DNA of 64,000 bases from Anaeramoeba ignava (taxonomy: Eukaryota > Metamonada > Anaeramoebidae), in NCBI GenBank assembly GCA_028826165.1, contig JAPDFW010000147.1:556501-620500 (forward strand), in the 5' to 3' direction. The notes beneath the pieces were generated by a model, which was not told where the DNA came from, did no database searches, and worked only from the letters and a program-made list of their open reading frames with translations. Within the stretch, counting starts at the first letter, position 1. Every line of letters begins with the position of its first letter. Positions 14,514 through 26,306 of the stretch are shown here, in pieces. Made by a program: the position numbers and the translations under genes.

Positions 14514-17500
14514 TTAATCTTTTTTCTTTTCTAAATCATTTAAACTTGGTGGAAAATTATTGATATTTAAATTTGATTCATTAAATTGTTCATAATCAGA
14601 ATCAATATTTTCATTTTTTTCAAATCCTTGAACATCTAATGGAGAAACAAAAAAAGGATGATTTTCAATATTTTTTAAAGGGAATTTTTCTTGATTTTTT
14701 TCATTTGTTTGAATTTCATTTGGATCATAAAAATCTGAGAAAAGATCTTTATCTGGTGAATTTAAATCATTAATCATTGGTGATATTACTGGTGAACTTA
14801 ATGGATTTTCTCCTATTTTTTGAGATCCTATTTTTGATGCTATTTCTGCAAAGTTATAAAATACTTGAAATATTATTTCTCTTAATGCTTCTGATTGACA
14901 TTTTAAGGAATATTCTCCTAATAATAATTTTGTTTTATCTCCTACTATTTTGAATAACTTTTGATTTTAAATTTTAAATCCAATTTTAATTTTAATTTCA
15001 ATTTTGATTTCAAATTTGATTTTAATTTTAATTTTAATTTCAAATTTTAATTTTAAATCCAATTTTAATTTTGATTTTAATTTTAATTTTTAATACTTTT
15101 GTTGCTTCATTATCCCAATAAAAAAATATTGGTTCTTTTTTAATAATTGATAAAACAACATGGAATGGATCAACACGAAGAAAAGCAGATCTTCCACTTT
15201 CATTAGAAATAAATTTTCCTTGATTTAAAGTTGATTCAACTTCAACTTCAAATGTTGCACTTTTTCTTCTCATACATCGATTTATTATCGCTCTTGATTC
15301 AAATTTAACTATTAAAATAATCGATTTTGAATTGAATTTTGAATTGAATTAAATTTGGAAATGAATTTTGAATTGAAATGAATTTTGAATTTGAATTTTA
15401 ATCTTGAATTGAGTTTTGAATTAAATTTTGAATTAAATTTTGAATTGAATTAAATTGAATTAATTTGAATTAAATTTGAATTAAATTTGGAAATGAATTT
15501 TGAATTGAATTAATTTGAATTAAATTTGGAAATGAATTTTGAATTGAATTAATTTGAATTAAATTGAATTAAATTTGGAAATGAATTTTGAATTAAATTT
15601 GAATTAAATTTTAATTTGAATTTTGAAATTGAATTGAATTGAATTTTAAATTGAAATGGGATTTTTACCCCCAAGAATATGACCAACAATAGGGATCATT
15701 TCAACAAAATTTCCTCTAAAATAATGAAACATTTGAAATAATTTATGAAGAACAAATCTTTGGGATTCATTCTTCAATTTCAAAGAAGTTGTATATTGAG
15801 GAGAAAGAGATAATTGAACAATTTGTTCTTTTGGATCTAAATCAATCTTTTTTTTTTTGAAATAAAAAGAATAAATAACCGTTTTATTATTTATTTTTGT
15901 AAATTAATTTATAATTAAATTTATTTTTTGTATATTAAATTATAATTAAATTTATTTTTTGTATATTAAATTATAATTAAAATTATTTTGTATATTAAAT
16001 TATAATTAAATTTATTTTGTATATTAAATTATAATTAAATTTATTTTGTATATTAAATTATAATTAAATTTATTTTGTATATTAAATTATAATTAAATTT
16101 ATTTTGTATATTAAATTATAATTAAATTTATTTTGTGTATTAAATTATAATTAAATTTATTTTTGTATATTAAATTATAATTAAATTTATTTTTGGTATA
16201 TTAAATTATAATTAAATTTATTTTGTATTTTTAAATTATAATTAAATTTATTTTGTATTTTAAATTATAATTAAATTTATTTTGTGTTTTTAAATTATAA
16301 TTAAATTTATTTTTGTATATTAAATTATAATTAAATTTATTTTTTGAAATATTTTAAATTATAATTAAATTTATTTTTATATTAAATTATAATTAAATTT
16401 ATTTTTGTATATTAAATTATAATTAAATTTATCAATATATTAAATTATAATTAAATTTATTTTGTAAAAAATTATAATTAAAAATGTATTGTTTATAATT
16501 AAATTTATTTTTGTATATTAAATTATAATTAAATCTATTTTGTATTTTAAATTATAAAATTTATTTTGTATATTAAATTATAATTAAATTTATTTTGTAT
16601 TTTAAATTATAGTTAAATTTATTTTCTGTAATAAATTATAACAACAAATTTATTTTTATATTTTTAAATTATAATTAAATTTATTTTTATATTAAATTAT
16701 AGTTAAATTTATTTTGTATATTAAATTATAATTAAATTTATTTTTATATTAAAAATGAAAAATTAAAAATGAAAATTATAAAAATTTATTTTGTATTTTC
16801 ATTTTTAAATTTATTTTTTAAATTATATTCAATTAAATTATTTTTTTATTTTTGGTTTTTAATTGTTTTGTGTTTTAAATTATAATTAAGTTCAATTAAA
16901 TTTATTTTGTATTTTAAATTATAATTAAATTTATTTTTGTATTTTAAATTATAATTAAATTTATTTTAATTAAATTTATTTTGTGTATTTTAAATTATAA
17001 TTAAATTTATTTTGTATTAAATTATAATTAAATTTATTTTGTATTTTAAATTATAGTTAAATTTATTTTCTGTATTAAATTATAATTAAATTTGTTTTTG
17101 TATATTAAAATTATAATTTTATTTATACATTTCATAATTTAAAATTATAATTAAATTTATTTTGTTTTTAAATTATAATTAAATTTATTTTGTGTATTAA
17201 ATTATAATTAAATTTATTTTATGTATTTTAAATTATAAAATTAAATTTTATTTTCATATTTTAAATTATAATTAAATTTATCAGATAATATTAAATTATT
17301 TAAATTTATTTCTTTTTTTTAAATTATAATTAAATTTATTTTGTATTTTTAAATTATAATTAAATTTATTTTATGTATTAAATTATAATTAAATTTATTT
17401 TTATATTTTAAATTATAATTAAATTTATTTTGTTATTTTTTGTATATTTTAAATTATAATTAAATTTATTTTGTATATTAAAATTATAATTAAATTTATT

Positions 17501-18045
17501 TTACATATTAAATTATAATTAAAATTTGTTTTTGTATTTTAAATTATAATTAAATTTATTTTGTATTTTAAATTATAATTAAATTTATTTTGTATTTTAA
17601 ATTATAATTAAATTTATTTTGTGTATTAAATTATAATTAAATTTATTTTTGTATATTTTAAATTATAATTAAATTTATTTTGTAAATTAAATTATAATTA
17701 AATTTATTTTGTATTTTAAATTATAATTAAATTTATTTTGTGTATTAAATTATAATTAAATTTATTTTGTACTTTTGTTTCTGAATTATAACATTTTGAA
17801 TATAATTCATTATCATCAATAAGTAATGCAATTCTTTCTATTGAAACTTCTAAAATGCATTGTTTATCAAGAAGAACATGCATTAAATCTGTTTGTAAAA
17901 AATCTAATGAAGTTGTTGTTTCTCTAATAAATTCAACTTGAAATAAAGCACCTCCTTCAGAAAAATATTGAACAACAAATTCCTTTAATTTTTTTTTGGT
18001 TTTATCTTCAAGATATTGTTGTTGTGGATTTGGAGTAGGAATCAT
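14514..18045 (-). CDS. Unrecognised conserved-looking protein, four exons, 368 aa
   Basis: I do not recognise the family. Four exons join in phase: 17773-18045, 15669-15846, 15097-15308 and 14514-14957, separated by GT...AG introns. The N-terminal 150 residues are rich in hydrophobic residues (FVVQYFSEGGALFQVEF, LFQMFHYFRGNFVEMIPIVG). The middle segment (RRKSATFEVEVES to LREIIFQVFYNFAEIA) alternates short beta-like strands and ends in an amphipathic helix, which would suit a PH-like fold; that is inference only. The C-terminal 100 residues are acidic, Asn-rich and probably disordered. The acceptor of intron 1 follows a long A-run, so its exact position is the least certain. The gene is divergent from the ABHD13-like gene across 77 bp. 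Confidence 0.7.
15309..15668 (-). repeat. Satellite-like intron 2 of the unrecognised gene
   Basis: A 360-nt intron made of irregular GAATTGAATT / AAATTTGGAAATGAATTTTG units (plus-strand orientation). Donor GTAAAA, acceptor TTTTAATAG. Confidence 0.75.
15847..17771 (-). repeat. 29-nt satellite filling intron 1 of the unrecognised gene
   Basis: About 60 copies of a roughly 29-nt unit (plus strand TTTATTTTGTATATTAAA followed by TTATAATTAAA). The plus strand shows many GT dinucleotides, but the gene is on the minus strand, where the unit contains neither GT nor AG. Donor GTACAA at 17772, acceptor at 15847-15848. Confidence 0.88.
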
Positions 18046-18122
18046 TTAAGAAAAAAAATGAAAAAAATGAAAAAATGAAAAAAATTGTTTTTTTTTGTTT
18101 TCATTTTTTTTCTTTCTTTAAA
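18046..18122. promoter_or_regulatory. 77-bp bidirectional promoter region
   Basis: This is the entire gap between two start codons facing away from each other. The left half carries several AAAATGAAAAAAA tracts, which read TTTTTTTCATTTT toward the left-hand gene. The right half carries TTTTCATTTTTTTTC toward the ABHD13-like gene. The same sense-oriented motif precedes many starts in the window. Confidence 0.5.
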
Positions 18123-19802
18123 ATGAGTTTATATTCAATTCTTCGTTTTATTTTTGGTTTTTTAATTGTTGTTTATATTGCAGTTCATTATTTCCAATCA
18201 AAATTTCTTTATTATCCAAATACACCTCCAAATTCACGTGAAATTGTAAATTAAAGCAATTTTAATCAAGAAAAAAAAATTTCTAATCAAAAATAAAATA
18301 ATATTTTTTTTTCTTTTCTTTTCTTTTGTTTTTTTAACACAAAATTTTTTTCTAGTTTGAAGATCCTTCATTTTATCCAATGCCTTCAAAAGAAGTCTGT
18401 TTTTTTTTGATTAAAAATTCACTTTATTTATACATTTCAAATTAAAATCATTTTTAAATCGTTTTTTTTTTTATTAAAATGAATGATCAAAAAATTTCAA
18501 TTATTTTCATTTAAAATATTTTATTCTCAAATTGGATTCTTTTAGCTTTGGGTTACAACATCAGATAATATTCTTTTGCATTGTGTTCTTTTTATCAAGT
18601 CTAAAAATTCACCAACAATGATATATTTTCATGGCAATGCAGGAAGTAATTAATATTAATTTTAATTTTCAAAATGAATTTTAATTTTAATTTTAATTTT
18701 AATTTTAATTTTAATTTTAATTTTAATTTTAATTTTAATTTTAATTTTAATTTTAATTTTAATTTTAATTTTAATTTTAATTTTAATTTTAATTTTAATT
18801 TAATAAGATATTGGCCATCGTTTTCCCATGATTGAACATATATTTAGACATTTGGATATAAATTTCTTTTTAGTTGAATATCGAGGGTGATTTAATCTTA
18901 ATTTAAAACTTCCTAAAATACTTTAAACCATTTTAAACAAATTATATTGATAAATTATTGATAAATTATTGATAAATTATATTTATAAATTATATTGATA
19001 AATTATTTATAAATTATATTGATAAATTATATTGATAAATTATATTGATAAATTATATTTATAAATTATATTTATAAATTATATTGATAAAATATTGATA
19101 AATATTGATAAATATTTATAAATATAGATTTGGGAAAAGTAATGGAACCCCAAGTGAAAGTGGATTAAAAAAAGATTCAAGAGCAGCATTAAAATTTTTA
19201 TCTGAAACAGATCTATTAACTTGTCATCAATTTTTTGTTTTTGGAAGATCACTTGGAGGAGCAATAGCAATTGATTTAGTTGCAAATACAGAAAAATATG
19301 TTAATTTTTTTCAATTCAAAATATGAGACAATTCTTTTTACAAATAATATTTCTTATCAAAAATTTTGAACAAAAAAAAATAGAAAGAAAACATTATTGC
19401 TCTTATTGTTGAAAATACCTTTACTTCAGTTCCTGAAATGGCTAAACATTTACTTCCTTTTACAAAATATTTTCCTTTTCTTGTTCATATTAAATGGAAT
19501 AGTGAAAAATCAATTCAAAAAATTGAAGCTCCTATTCTCTTTTTATCTGGACAAAAAGATGAATTAATGTAATTTATTTTTATCTATTATTTATTTAGTT
19601 ATTATTTTATTCATTCAAATTATTTAAATTATTTAGTCCTCCTTTTATGATGAGAAAACTTTATCTTAATGCTAAAAATTCAAGAAATCCTGTCTTTTTT
19701 TCTTTAGAAAATGGAACACATATGACAACTTGGAATGAATATGGATATGATAAAAAATTAAAAGAATTTATTAATTCTTATCTTCCAAAAAAGGATAATT
19801 AA
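18123..19802 (+). CDS. ABHD13-like alpha/beta hydrolase, membrane anchored, seven exons
   Basis: A predicted serine hydrolase of the ABHD13/BEM46 family, 287 aa. Exons 18123-18245, 18356-18394, 18546-18645, 18808-18886, 19128-19299, 19384-19568 and 19637-19802 join in frame. Residues 6-24 form an N-terminal membrane segment. The oxyanion region reads YFHGNAGNIGHR, the next strand VEYRGFGKS, and the nucleophile elbow FGRSLGGA carries the catalytic Ser. The acid is the Asp in LSGQKDELI and the base is the His in NGTHMTTW, so the triad is complete. Length and motif order match ABHD13. Introns 3 and 4 hold their own short satellites. The physiological substrate of this family is not established. 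Confidence 0.9.
18646..18807 (+). repeat. TTTTAA hexanucleotide array in ABHD13-like intron 3
   Basis: Between donor GTAATT and acceptor AATAAG lie about 22 near-perfect TTTTAA units with no internal GT or AG. Confidence 0.85.
18887..19127 (+). repeat. 13-nt AT array in ABHD13-like intron 4
   Basis: Units of about 12-13 nt (TAAATTATATTGA) fill a 241-nt intron with donor GTGATT and acceptor AATATAG. Confidence 0.8.
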
Positions 19803-19859
19803 AATAATGAAATAATTCCATTTTTCCTTTTTCTTTTCCTTTTTAAACAATAAATAAAT

Positions 19860-21575
19860 CATAAATAATTTCATTTTATTAATTTATTTCAAAAAAATTA
19901 AATAATATTAAATTAATATATTTAATTAATTTTTATATTCAAAAATAGAATAAATAAAATAATGGAATAATTTTATTTTTTATATTAATTTTTATTTTAA
20001 AAAATAAATAATTTCATTTTATTAATTTATTTCAAAAAAATTGAATAATATTTAATTAATATTTTTAATTAATTTTTATATTCAAAAATAGAATAAATAA
20101 AATAATGAAATAATTTTATTTTTTATATTAATTTTTATATTTAAAAAATAAATAATTTCATTTTATTATTTTATTTCAAAAATTAAATAATATTAAATTA
20201 ATATATTTAATTAATTTTTATATTCAAAAATAGAATAAATAAAATAATGGAATAATTTTATTTTTATATTAATTTTATATTTTAAAAAATAAATAATTTT
20301 ATTTTATTAATTTATTTCAAAAATTGAATAATATTTAATTAATATTTTTAATTAATTTTTATATTCAAAAAGAGAATAAATAAAATAATGAAATAATTTT
20401 ATTTTTATATTAATTTTTATATTTAAAAATAAATAACTTCATTTTATTATTTTATTTCAAAAATTAAATAATATTAAATTAATATATTTAATTAATTTTT
20501 ATATTCAAAAAGAGAATAAATAAAATAATGGAATGATTTTATTTTTGTATTAATTTTTATATTTAAAAATAAATAATTTTATTTTATTATTTTATTTCAA
20601 AAATTGAATAATATTTAATTAATATTTTTAATTAATTTTTATATTCAAAAAGAGAATAAATAAAATAATGAAATAATTCTATTTTTTATATTAATTTTTA
20701 TATTTTAAAAAATAAATAATTTCATTTTATTAATTTATTTCAAAAATTAAATAATATTTAAATTAATATTTTTAATTAATTTTTATATTCAAAAATAGAA
20801 TAAATAAAATAATGAAATAATTTTATTTTTATATTAATTTTTATATTTAAAAATAAATAATTTCATTTTATTATTTTATTTCAAAAATTAAATAATATTT
20901 AATTAATATTTTTAATTAATTTTTATATTCAAAAAGAGAATAAATAAAATAATGGAATGATTTTATTTTTATATTAATTTTTATATTTAAAAATAAATAA
21001 TTTAATTTTATTAATTTATTTCAAAAATTAAATAATATTTAAATTAATATTTTTAATTAATTTTTATATTCAAAAATAGAATAAATAAAATAATGAAATA
21101 ATTTTATTTTTATATTAATTTTTATATTTAAAAATAAATAATTTCATTTTATTAATTTATTTCAAAAAAATTAAATAATATTAAATTAATATTTTTAATT
21201 AATTTTTATATTCAAAAAGAATAAATAAAATAATGGAATAATTTTATTTTTATATTAATTTTTATATTTAAAAATAAATAATTTCATTTTATTAATTTAT
21301 TTCAAAAAAATTAAATAATATTTAATTAATATTTTTAATTAATTTTTATATTCAAAAATAGAATAATTAAAATAATGAAATAATTTTATTTTTTATATTA
21401 ATTTTTATATTTAAAAAATAAATAATTTCATTTTATTAATTTATTTCAAAAAAATTAAATAATATTAAATTAATATTTATAATTAATTTTTATATTCAAA
21501 AATAGAATAAATAAAATAATGGAATGATTCTATTTTTTATATTAATTTTTATGTTTAAAAAATAAATTACATAAT
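19860..21575. repeat. 141-bp intergenic satellite, about 12 copies
   Basis: The landmark TAAATAAAATAATG recurs every 140-146 bp from about 19950 to 21520. Copies alternate between ...ATGGAAT and ...ATGAAAT variants, suggesting a dimeric higher-order unit of about 282 bp. The array separates the ABHD13-like and uS4 genes and has no coding potential. Unlike the intronic arrays it contains AG dinucleotides. Confidence 0.88.
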
Positions 21576-21676
21576 TTTTTTTCAAAATGAGTAATTTTTA
21601 CTAAAAAAACAAAAAAAAAAGAAAAAAATTTTTTTTTTTTTTCATTTTTTTCATTTTCTTTTAAATAAATTAGAGG

Positions 21677-23013
21677 ATGACAAGAGTCTATTCAAAAACA
21701 TCATCCACACCAAGAAGACCTTTTGAAAAAGAAAGAATTGACCAAGAGTTACAATTAGTAGGAGTTTTTGGTTTAAGAAATAAAAGAGAACTCTGGAGAG
21801 TTAGATATACATTTGCAAAATTAAGAAAAGCTGCAAGAACTTTATTAACACTTGATGAGAAAGGTTAATAAGTTAAAAAAAAATTTTTTTTCAAAATTAA
21901 AATCAAAATTAAAATTAAAATCAAAATTAAAATTAAAATTAAAATTAAAAATTTAATAATCAAAATTAAAATTAAAATTAAAATTAAAATCAATATTAAA
22001 ATTAAAATTAAAATTAAAATTAAAAATTAAAATTAAAATTAAAATTAAATATTAAAATTAATATTAAAAATTAAAATTAAAATTAAAAATCAAAATTAAA
22101 ATTAAAATTAATATTAATATTAAAATTAAAATTAAAATTAAAATTAAAATTAAAATTAAAATTAAAATTAAAATTAAAATTAAAATTAAAATTAAAATTA
22201 AAAATTAAAATTAAAATTAAAATTAAAATTAAAATTAAAATTAAAATTAAAATTTAAATATTAAAATTAAAATTAAAATTAAAATTAAAATTCATTTATA
22301 AAATTAAAAATTAAATTCAAATTAAAATTCATTTAAAATTAAAATTAAAATTAAAATTAAAATTAAAATTAAAATTAAAATTAAAAATTAAAATTAAAAT
22401 TAAAATCAATATTAAATTTAAATTCATTTATAAAATTAAAATTAAAATTAAAATTAAAATTAAATTTAAAATCAAAATTAAATTTAAAATCAAAATTCAA
22501 ATTAAAATTCATTTATAAAATTAAAATTAAAATTAAATTAATATTAAAATTCAAATTAAAATTAAAATTAAAATTCATTTATAAAATTTAAATTTAAATT
22601 CATTTATAAAATTAAAATTAAAATAAGATCCAAGAAGAATATTTGAAGGAGATGCTATTTTAAGAAGATTATCAAATCTTGGAATTCTTGATGCAGAACA
22701 TCAAAAACTGGATTATGTATTAGCATTAAAATTAGAAGACTTTTTAAACCGACGATTACAAACCCAAGTATTCAAAAAGGGTCTGGCTAAATCAATTCAC
22801 GAAGCCCGAGTTTTAATCCGACAAAGACACATTTGGGTTGGCAAACAATTAGTTGACGTACCATCATTTATGGTCAGCGTTGATTCACAAAAACAAATCA
22901 ATTTCTCTCCTTTCAGTCCACTTAATGGTGGAAGACCTGGAAGAGTTAAGAGAAAAATCATCAGAGAAAGAAAAAAGAAAAGTTCAGGTGGTGGTGATGA
23001 TGATGATAACTAG
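21677..23013 (+). CDS. RPS9: 40S ribosomal protein uS4 (RPS9), two exons
   Basis: A small-subunit ribosomal protein of 190 aa that binds rRNA early in assembly. Exon 1 (21677-21863) has [29 protein letters not shown] and LLTLDEK. Exon 2 (22628-23013) has [35 protein letters not shown] and the S4 RNA-binding motif [17 protein letters not shown], ending [10 protein letters not shown] and an acidic tail. Intron phase 1 (donor GTTAAT, acceptor AATAAG) regenerates Asp exactly where the family has DEKDPRR. TTTTTTCATTTTTTTCATTTT lies just upstream of the ATG. Confidence 0.96.
21864..22627 (+). repeat. AAAATT hexanucleotide array filling the uS4 intron
   Basis: A 764-nt intron of AAAATT units with occasional TCAAAATT and ATTCATTTATAAAATT variants. 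After the donor region it is essentially free of GT and AG on the sense strand until the acceptor. Confidence 0.9.
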
Positions 23014-23278
23014 ATATTTTTCTTTCAATTTATCTTACTTTTCACCTTTTTAATCATACATTTCCTTCCAATAAAAAATTAAACCGTTTCCTTCTTTTTC
23101 TTTTCTTTTTCTTTTCTTTTCTTTTTTCAAAATAACTTCAAAATAAATTCATAAACAAAAATATTATTTTCTCTTTCTTGTTTTTGGTTTAATTTTTTTT
23201 AAAAACAATTCACACAAAAAAAAAAAGAAATAAGTGAACATTTTTCCTTTCTTTTTTTTTCTTCTTCTTCTTCTTCTT
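23014..23278. other. Convergent spacer with pyrimidine microsatellites
   Basis: Gap between the 3' ends of uS4 and the PAS gene. It holds TTTTC and CTT microsatellites and no gene. Confidence 0.55.
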
Positions 23279-24786
23279 CTACTTTTCTAAAAAATCTTTA
23301 AATATTTCTTCCAATTTTTTTCTCATTTCTTGATTACCTTCAACAGATAAAAGCATTTCTTTCATTTCTTTCTTGTTTTTTTCTTGAATTTGTAATTGAA
23401 TTTCTTTTTCTTTTCGATTTTTTTCAATTTTATCAGCTAATCTTAATAATTTTTGATCATAAGAATAAATTAATTCTTTATATCTATTTTTAGATTTTTG
23501 ATAATTTTCTAAAAGTTTCAAAACATTTTCATCTTTTGAATGGAAATGTTGGATTATAATTTTAGAAAGTGAATTTGTAATGTTGCTTATTTCTTCATTT
23601 TTTTCTGAATTTTTTTTTAATTTATTCAGAAGAGACAAGATTTTTTGTTTACAATTTAAAAGTTCAATTTCCAAATCAATAAATTTCCCAACTCCATTGA
23701 TAGTATTTTGGTTATGTTCTTGTTCTTTTTCTCTCTCTTTCTCTTTTTCTTTTTCTTTATCTTTTTCTTGTTCTTTTTCATTTTTACTATTTTCTGAGTT
23801 CATCATCTTGGCAATTTCTTGGTTTATATTTTCAATTTCTTGGTTTATATTTTGGATTGATATTTTTGGATTGATTTCGTTCATTTTCTCGATATCAAAA
23901 TCTTCTAAAAGTTCATCATCACTTTGATCATCTAAATTTGGGATATTTGATTTTGTTGAGAAATCATGAAAGGAATTTGGATTAAAAATTCCGTTTCTTT
24001 TGGGTTGTGTGATTATTTCTGAGAAAATATCAACATCTTCATCATAAAAAGATAGATCTCCTGATTCTGTCATTGTATCATAAATGGAAAATTCATTCAT
24101 CGTTGTTTGATTGGATTCTTCTAATTCTTCTGTTTCTAATGGATTTGCTCCTTCTTGGAATTGAATTGGAAAATATTCATAATTTTGGAAAATAACTGGA
24201 GTTAACTAAATTATTTAATTATTTAATTAAAATCATTTTACAAAAGAAAAAAATTAGTTAGAAAATCACAAATAAAAAAAAATAAGATCTTAATAAGAAA
24301 TTTTAATAAAAAAAAAATAAAAAAAAAGTTATAAAATGTTTACAATAAGTTGAGCCCAAAAAGGTTTATTTTGATAATCTTTTAATTGAAATGGAAAAAC
24401 ATGAGAAACAACAGAATTGGTTTGTTTAGAAGTTCTAAATAAATTTTAAATAAAAACAAAAGAAAAAAAATTAATAAGAAAAGAAAAAAAAAAGCAAAAA
24501 AAAAAATTTACTTTGAAACAGCAGATAGAATTAAAACAATTGCTTTATGTGTAATTTCTTTCATATGAGGTTGAAAATCTGGACAAATTTCTGCAAAAGG
24601 TGTTGATTGTAATGAATTTAAATTTGGATACTTTAATAATTTAACAAGGGATTCATTCACAAACGAAAAATTTCCATTTGGTGCAACAACTGCAAATGCT
24701 GATTCACAAGTCATTAATTGACTTAATATTTTTGTGCATTGTTTTTTAGTGATTTTCTTTTTAGATAAAATGACTTGATTTCCCAT
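23279..24786 (-). CDS. PAS-domain protein with C-terminal coiled coil, three exons
   Basis: A 430-aa protein from exons 24512-24786, 24344-24434 and 23279-24205, joined in phase by introns with donors GTAAAT and GTAAAC. Residues about 20-120 form a PAS sensor fold: AFAVVAPNGNFSFVNESLVK is a typical first strand pair and helix, followed by later strands up to WAQLILTPV. A Ser/Asp/Asn linker follows, then a Lys-Glu coiled coil (EKEKEKEREKEQE, LRLADKIEKNRKEKE) over the last 150 residues. No kinase, DNA-binding or other output domain is visible, so a scaffold or dimeric sensor is likely. The ligand is unknown. Confidence 0.75.
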
Positions 24787-25239
24787 TTATATTTAATAAG
24801 AAATTTTTTTGTATTATTTAAAATTTTAATTTTTATAAAAAAATTTAAAAGAAGATGAAAGAATTTGAATAACGGTTTAATTTGAGTTTAATTTAATTTT
24901 GATTTAATTTGAATTTAAATTTGAATTTTGATTTGAATTTTAATTTTAAATTTGAGATTGGCAAAAAAAGAGAAAATGATATTTTTTTTTTTATTTAAAA
25001 ATTTTTTTTTCCCTTTTTTTTATTTTATTATTTTATTTTTTTTTTTTGATTAAAATCTCAAATCAAAAAAAAAGGAGAAGAGAGAAGGAAATGGGAAAAA
25101 AAATAGAAAAGAAAGTTAAGAGAGAAAAAAGAAGGGAATTTTTCTTTTTTGGAATTTTTCTTTTTGGAATTTTCTTTTTGGAATTTTTCTTTTTGGAATT
25201 TTTCTTTTTGGAATTTTTCTTTTTGGAATTTTTTTGAAT
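24787..25239. other. Upstream region of PAS gene with a short tandem repeat
   Basis: AT-rich spacer. About six copies of a roughly 15-nt unit (GGAATTTTTCTTTTT) lie at 25138-25230, next to the 3' end of the TDH gene. A small ORF at 25046-25237 is mostly this repeat and homopolymer, so it is not called. Confidence 0.6.
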
Positions 25240-26218
25240 TTAATTCTTCTTGACTTTAGGTTCCAATTTCTCAAACATATCTTTAACCATTTCATCTAAA
25301 GCATAATCAGGACGCCATTTCCAATCTCTTCTAGCAATTGAATCATCAATACTTTTTGGCCAAGTATCAGCAATTTTCTGACGGAAATCAGGATTATAAC
25401 TAATAGAAAATCTTGGCATTTTAACTTTTCTAATTGAATCAGCAAGTTCTTTTGGGGTAAAAGACATTGCAGTGATATTATAAGTGCGTTGAGATAAACG
25501 GTTTTCAGGAACTTCAGAAAGATCTTGGATTCCCTTCAAACAATCAGGCATGTAAAGCATAGGAAGCGCACAGTTTTTCATCAAGAAAACAAGTGTATTG
25601 TCCTTTTGTCAAGGCTTCATAAAAAATCTCAATTGCATAATCAGTTGTTCCTCCGCCAGGAAGTGCTTCACTTGAGATGATTCCTGGAAGTCTTAACGAG
25701 CGAAAATCCACTCCGAAGCGTTTTTGATAATACTCGCCTAATAGTTCAGTATACACTTTCGTCACCCCGTAAATTGTTGTCGGCCGTTGAACCGTTATAT
25801 CGGGGGTTTGTTCTTTTGGGGTTTGCGGTCCAAAAGCTGCTATTGTCGAAGGTGCAATTACTTGGAACTTGTGGGACTTTGACAGCTCTAATACGTTCTG
25901 GATCCCTGTCGCATTGACTTTGAGTGCTACGTCTGGCATCTTCTCCCCAAGTGCTGACAAGACAGTGGCAAGATGGAAAACTGTGTCAATGTTGTGTTTG
26001 ACAATGAGTTGGGCTAAGGTGTCAATGTTCGTTACATCTCCATATTCAAAAGGTCCGTCAATGCTGAAGTGATTTTTGCTTGGTTTTTTAATGTCACTTG
26101 CAATTACATTTTCTGGTCCGTAAGCTTTTCTTAATCTTGACACTAATTCTGTACCAATTTGCCCAAGTGATCCTGTGACAAGAATTCTTTTTTGAGTTTG
26201 TGCTGGTTTAATTGACAT
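25240..26218 (-). CDS. TDH: L-threonine 3-dehydrogenase, SDR type, with one frameshift
   Basis: This enzyme oxidises L-threonine to 2-amino-3-ketobutyrate with NAD, usually in mitochondria or related organelles; no clear targeting peptide is seen. Visible motifs are ILVTGSLGQIGTEL (NAD-binding GxxGxxG), FHLATVLSALGE, PSTIAAFGP, the catalytic YxxxK in TIYGVTKVYTE, and RLPGIISSEALPGGGTTDYA, all hallmarks of the epimerase-like TDH family. The first 212 or so residues read from 26218. The remainder (LPMLYMPDC, RTYNITAMSFTPKEL, IADTWPKSIDD) reads one frame over. Removing one base from the T5 run at 25574-25578 aligns both parts perfectly to the family. The middle of the gene is clearly richer in G and C than its surroundings. 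Confidence 0.92.
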
Positions 26219-26306
26219 TAAAAAGGAAAAAAATGAAAGGAAAAAAATAAAATAAAAAAATTTTTTTTTTCATTTTTCATTTTTTATTTTTCATTTTTCA
26301 TTTTTA
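26219..26306. promoter_or_regulatory. 88-bp bidirectional promoter region
   Basis: The whole gap between the divergent TDH and PUF60-like starts. It contains repeated TTTTTCATTTTT toward the right-hand gene and CCTTTCATTTTTTTCC toward TDH. Confidence 0.5.

Noticed and set aside
19860-21575. Second one-codon exon array
   Set aside because: The 141-bp units have no AG-NNN-GT arrangement and practically no GT, so they cannot be introns with tiny exons.
25046-25237. 63-aa basic/Phe-rich ORF
   Set aside because: Made of homopurine sequence and a 15-nt repeat; it ends at the TDH stop region and has no family-like features.
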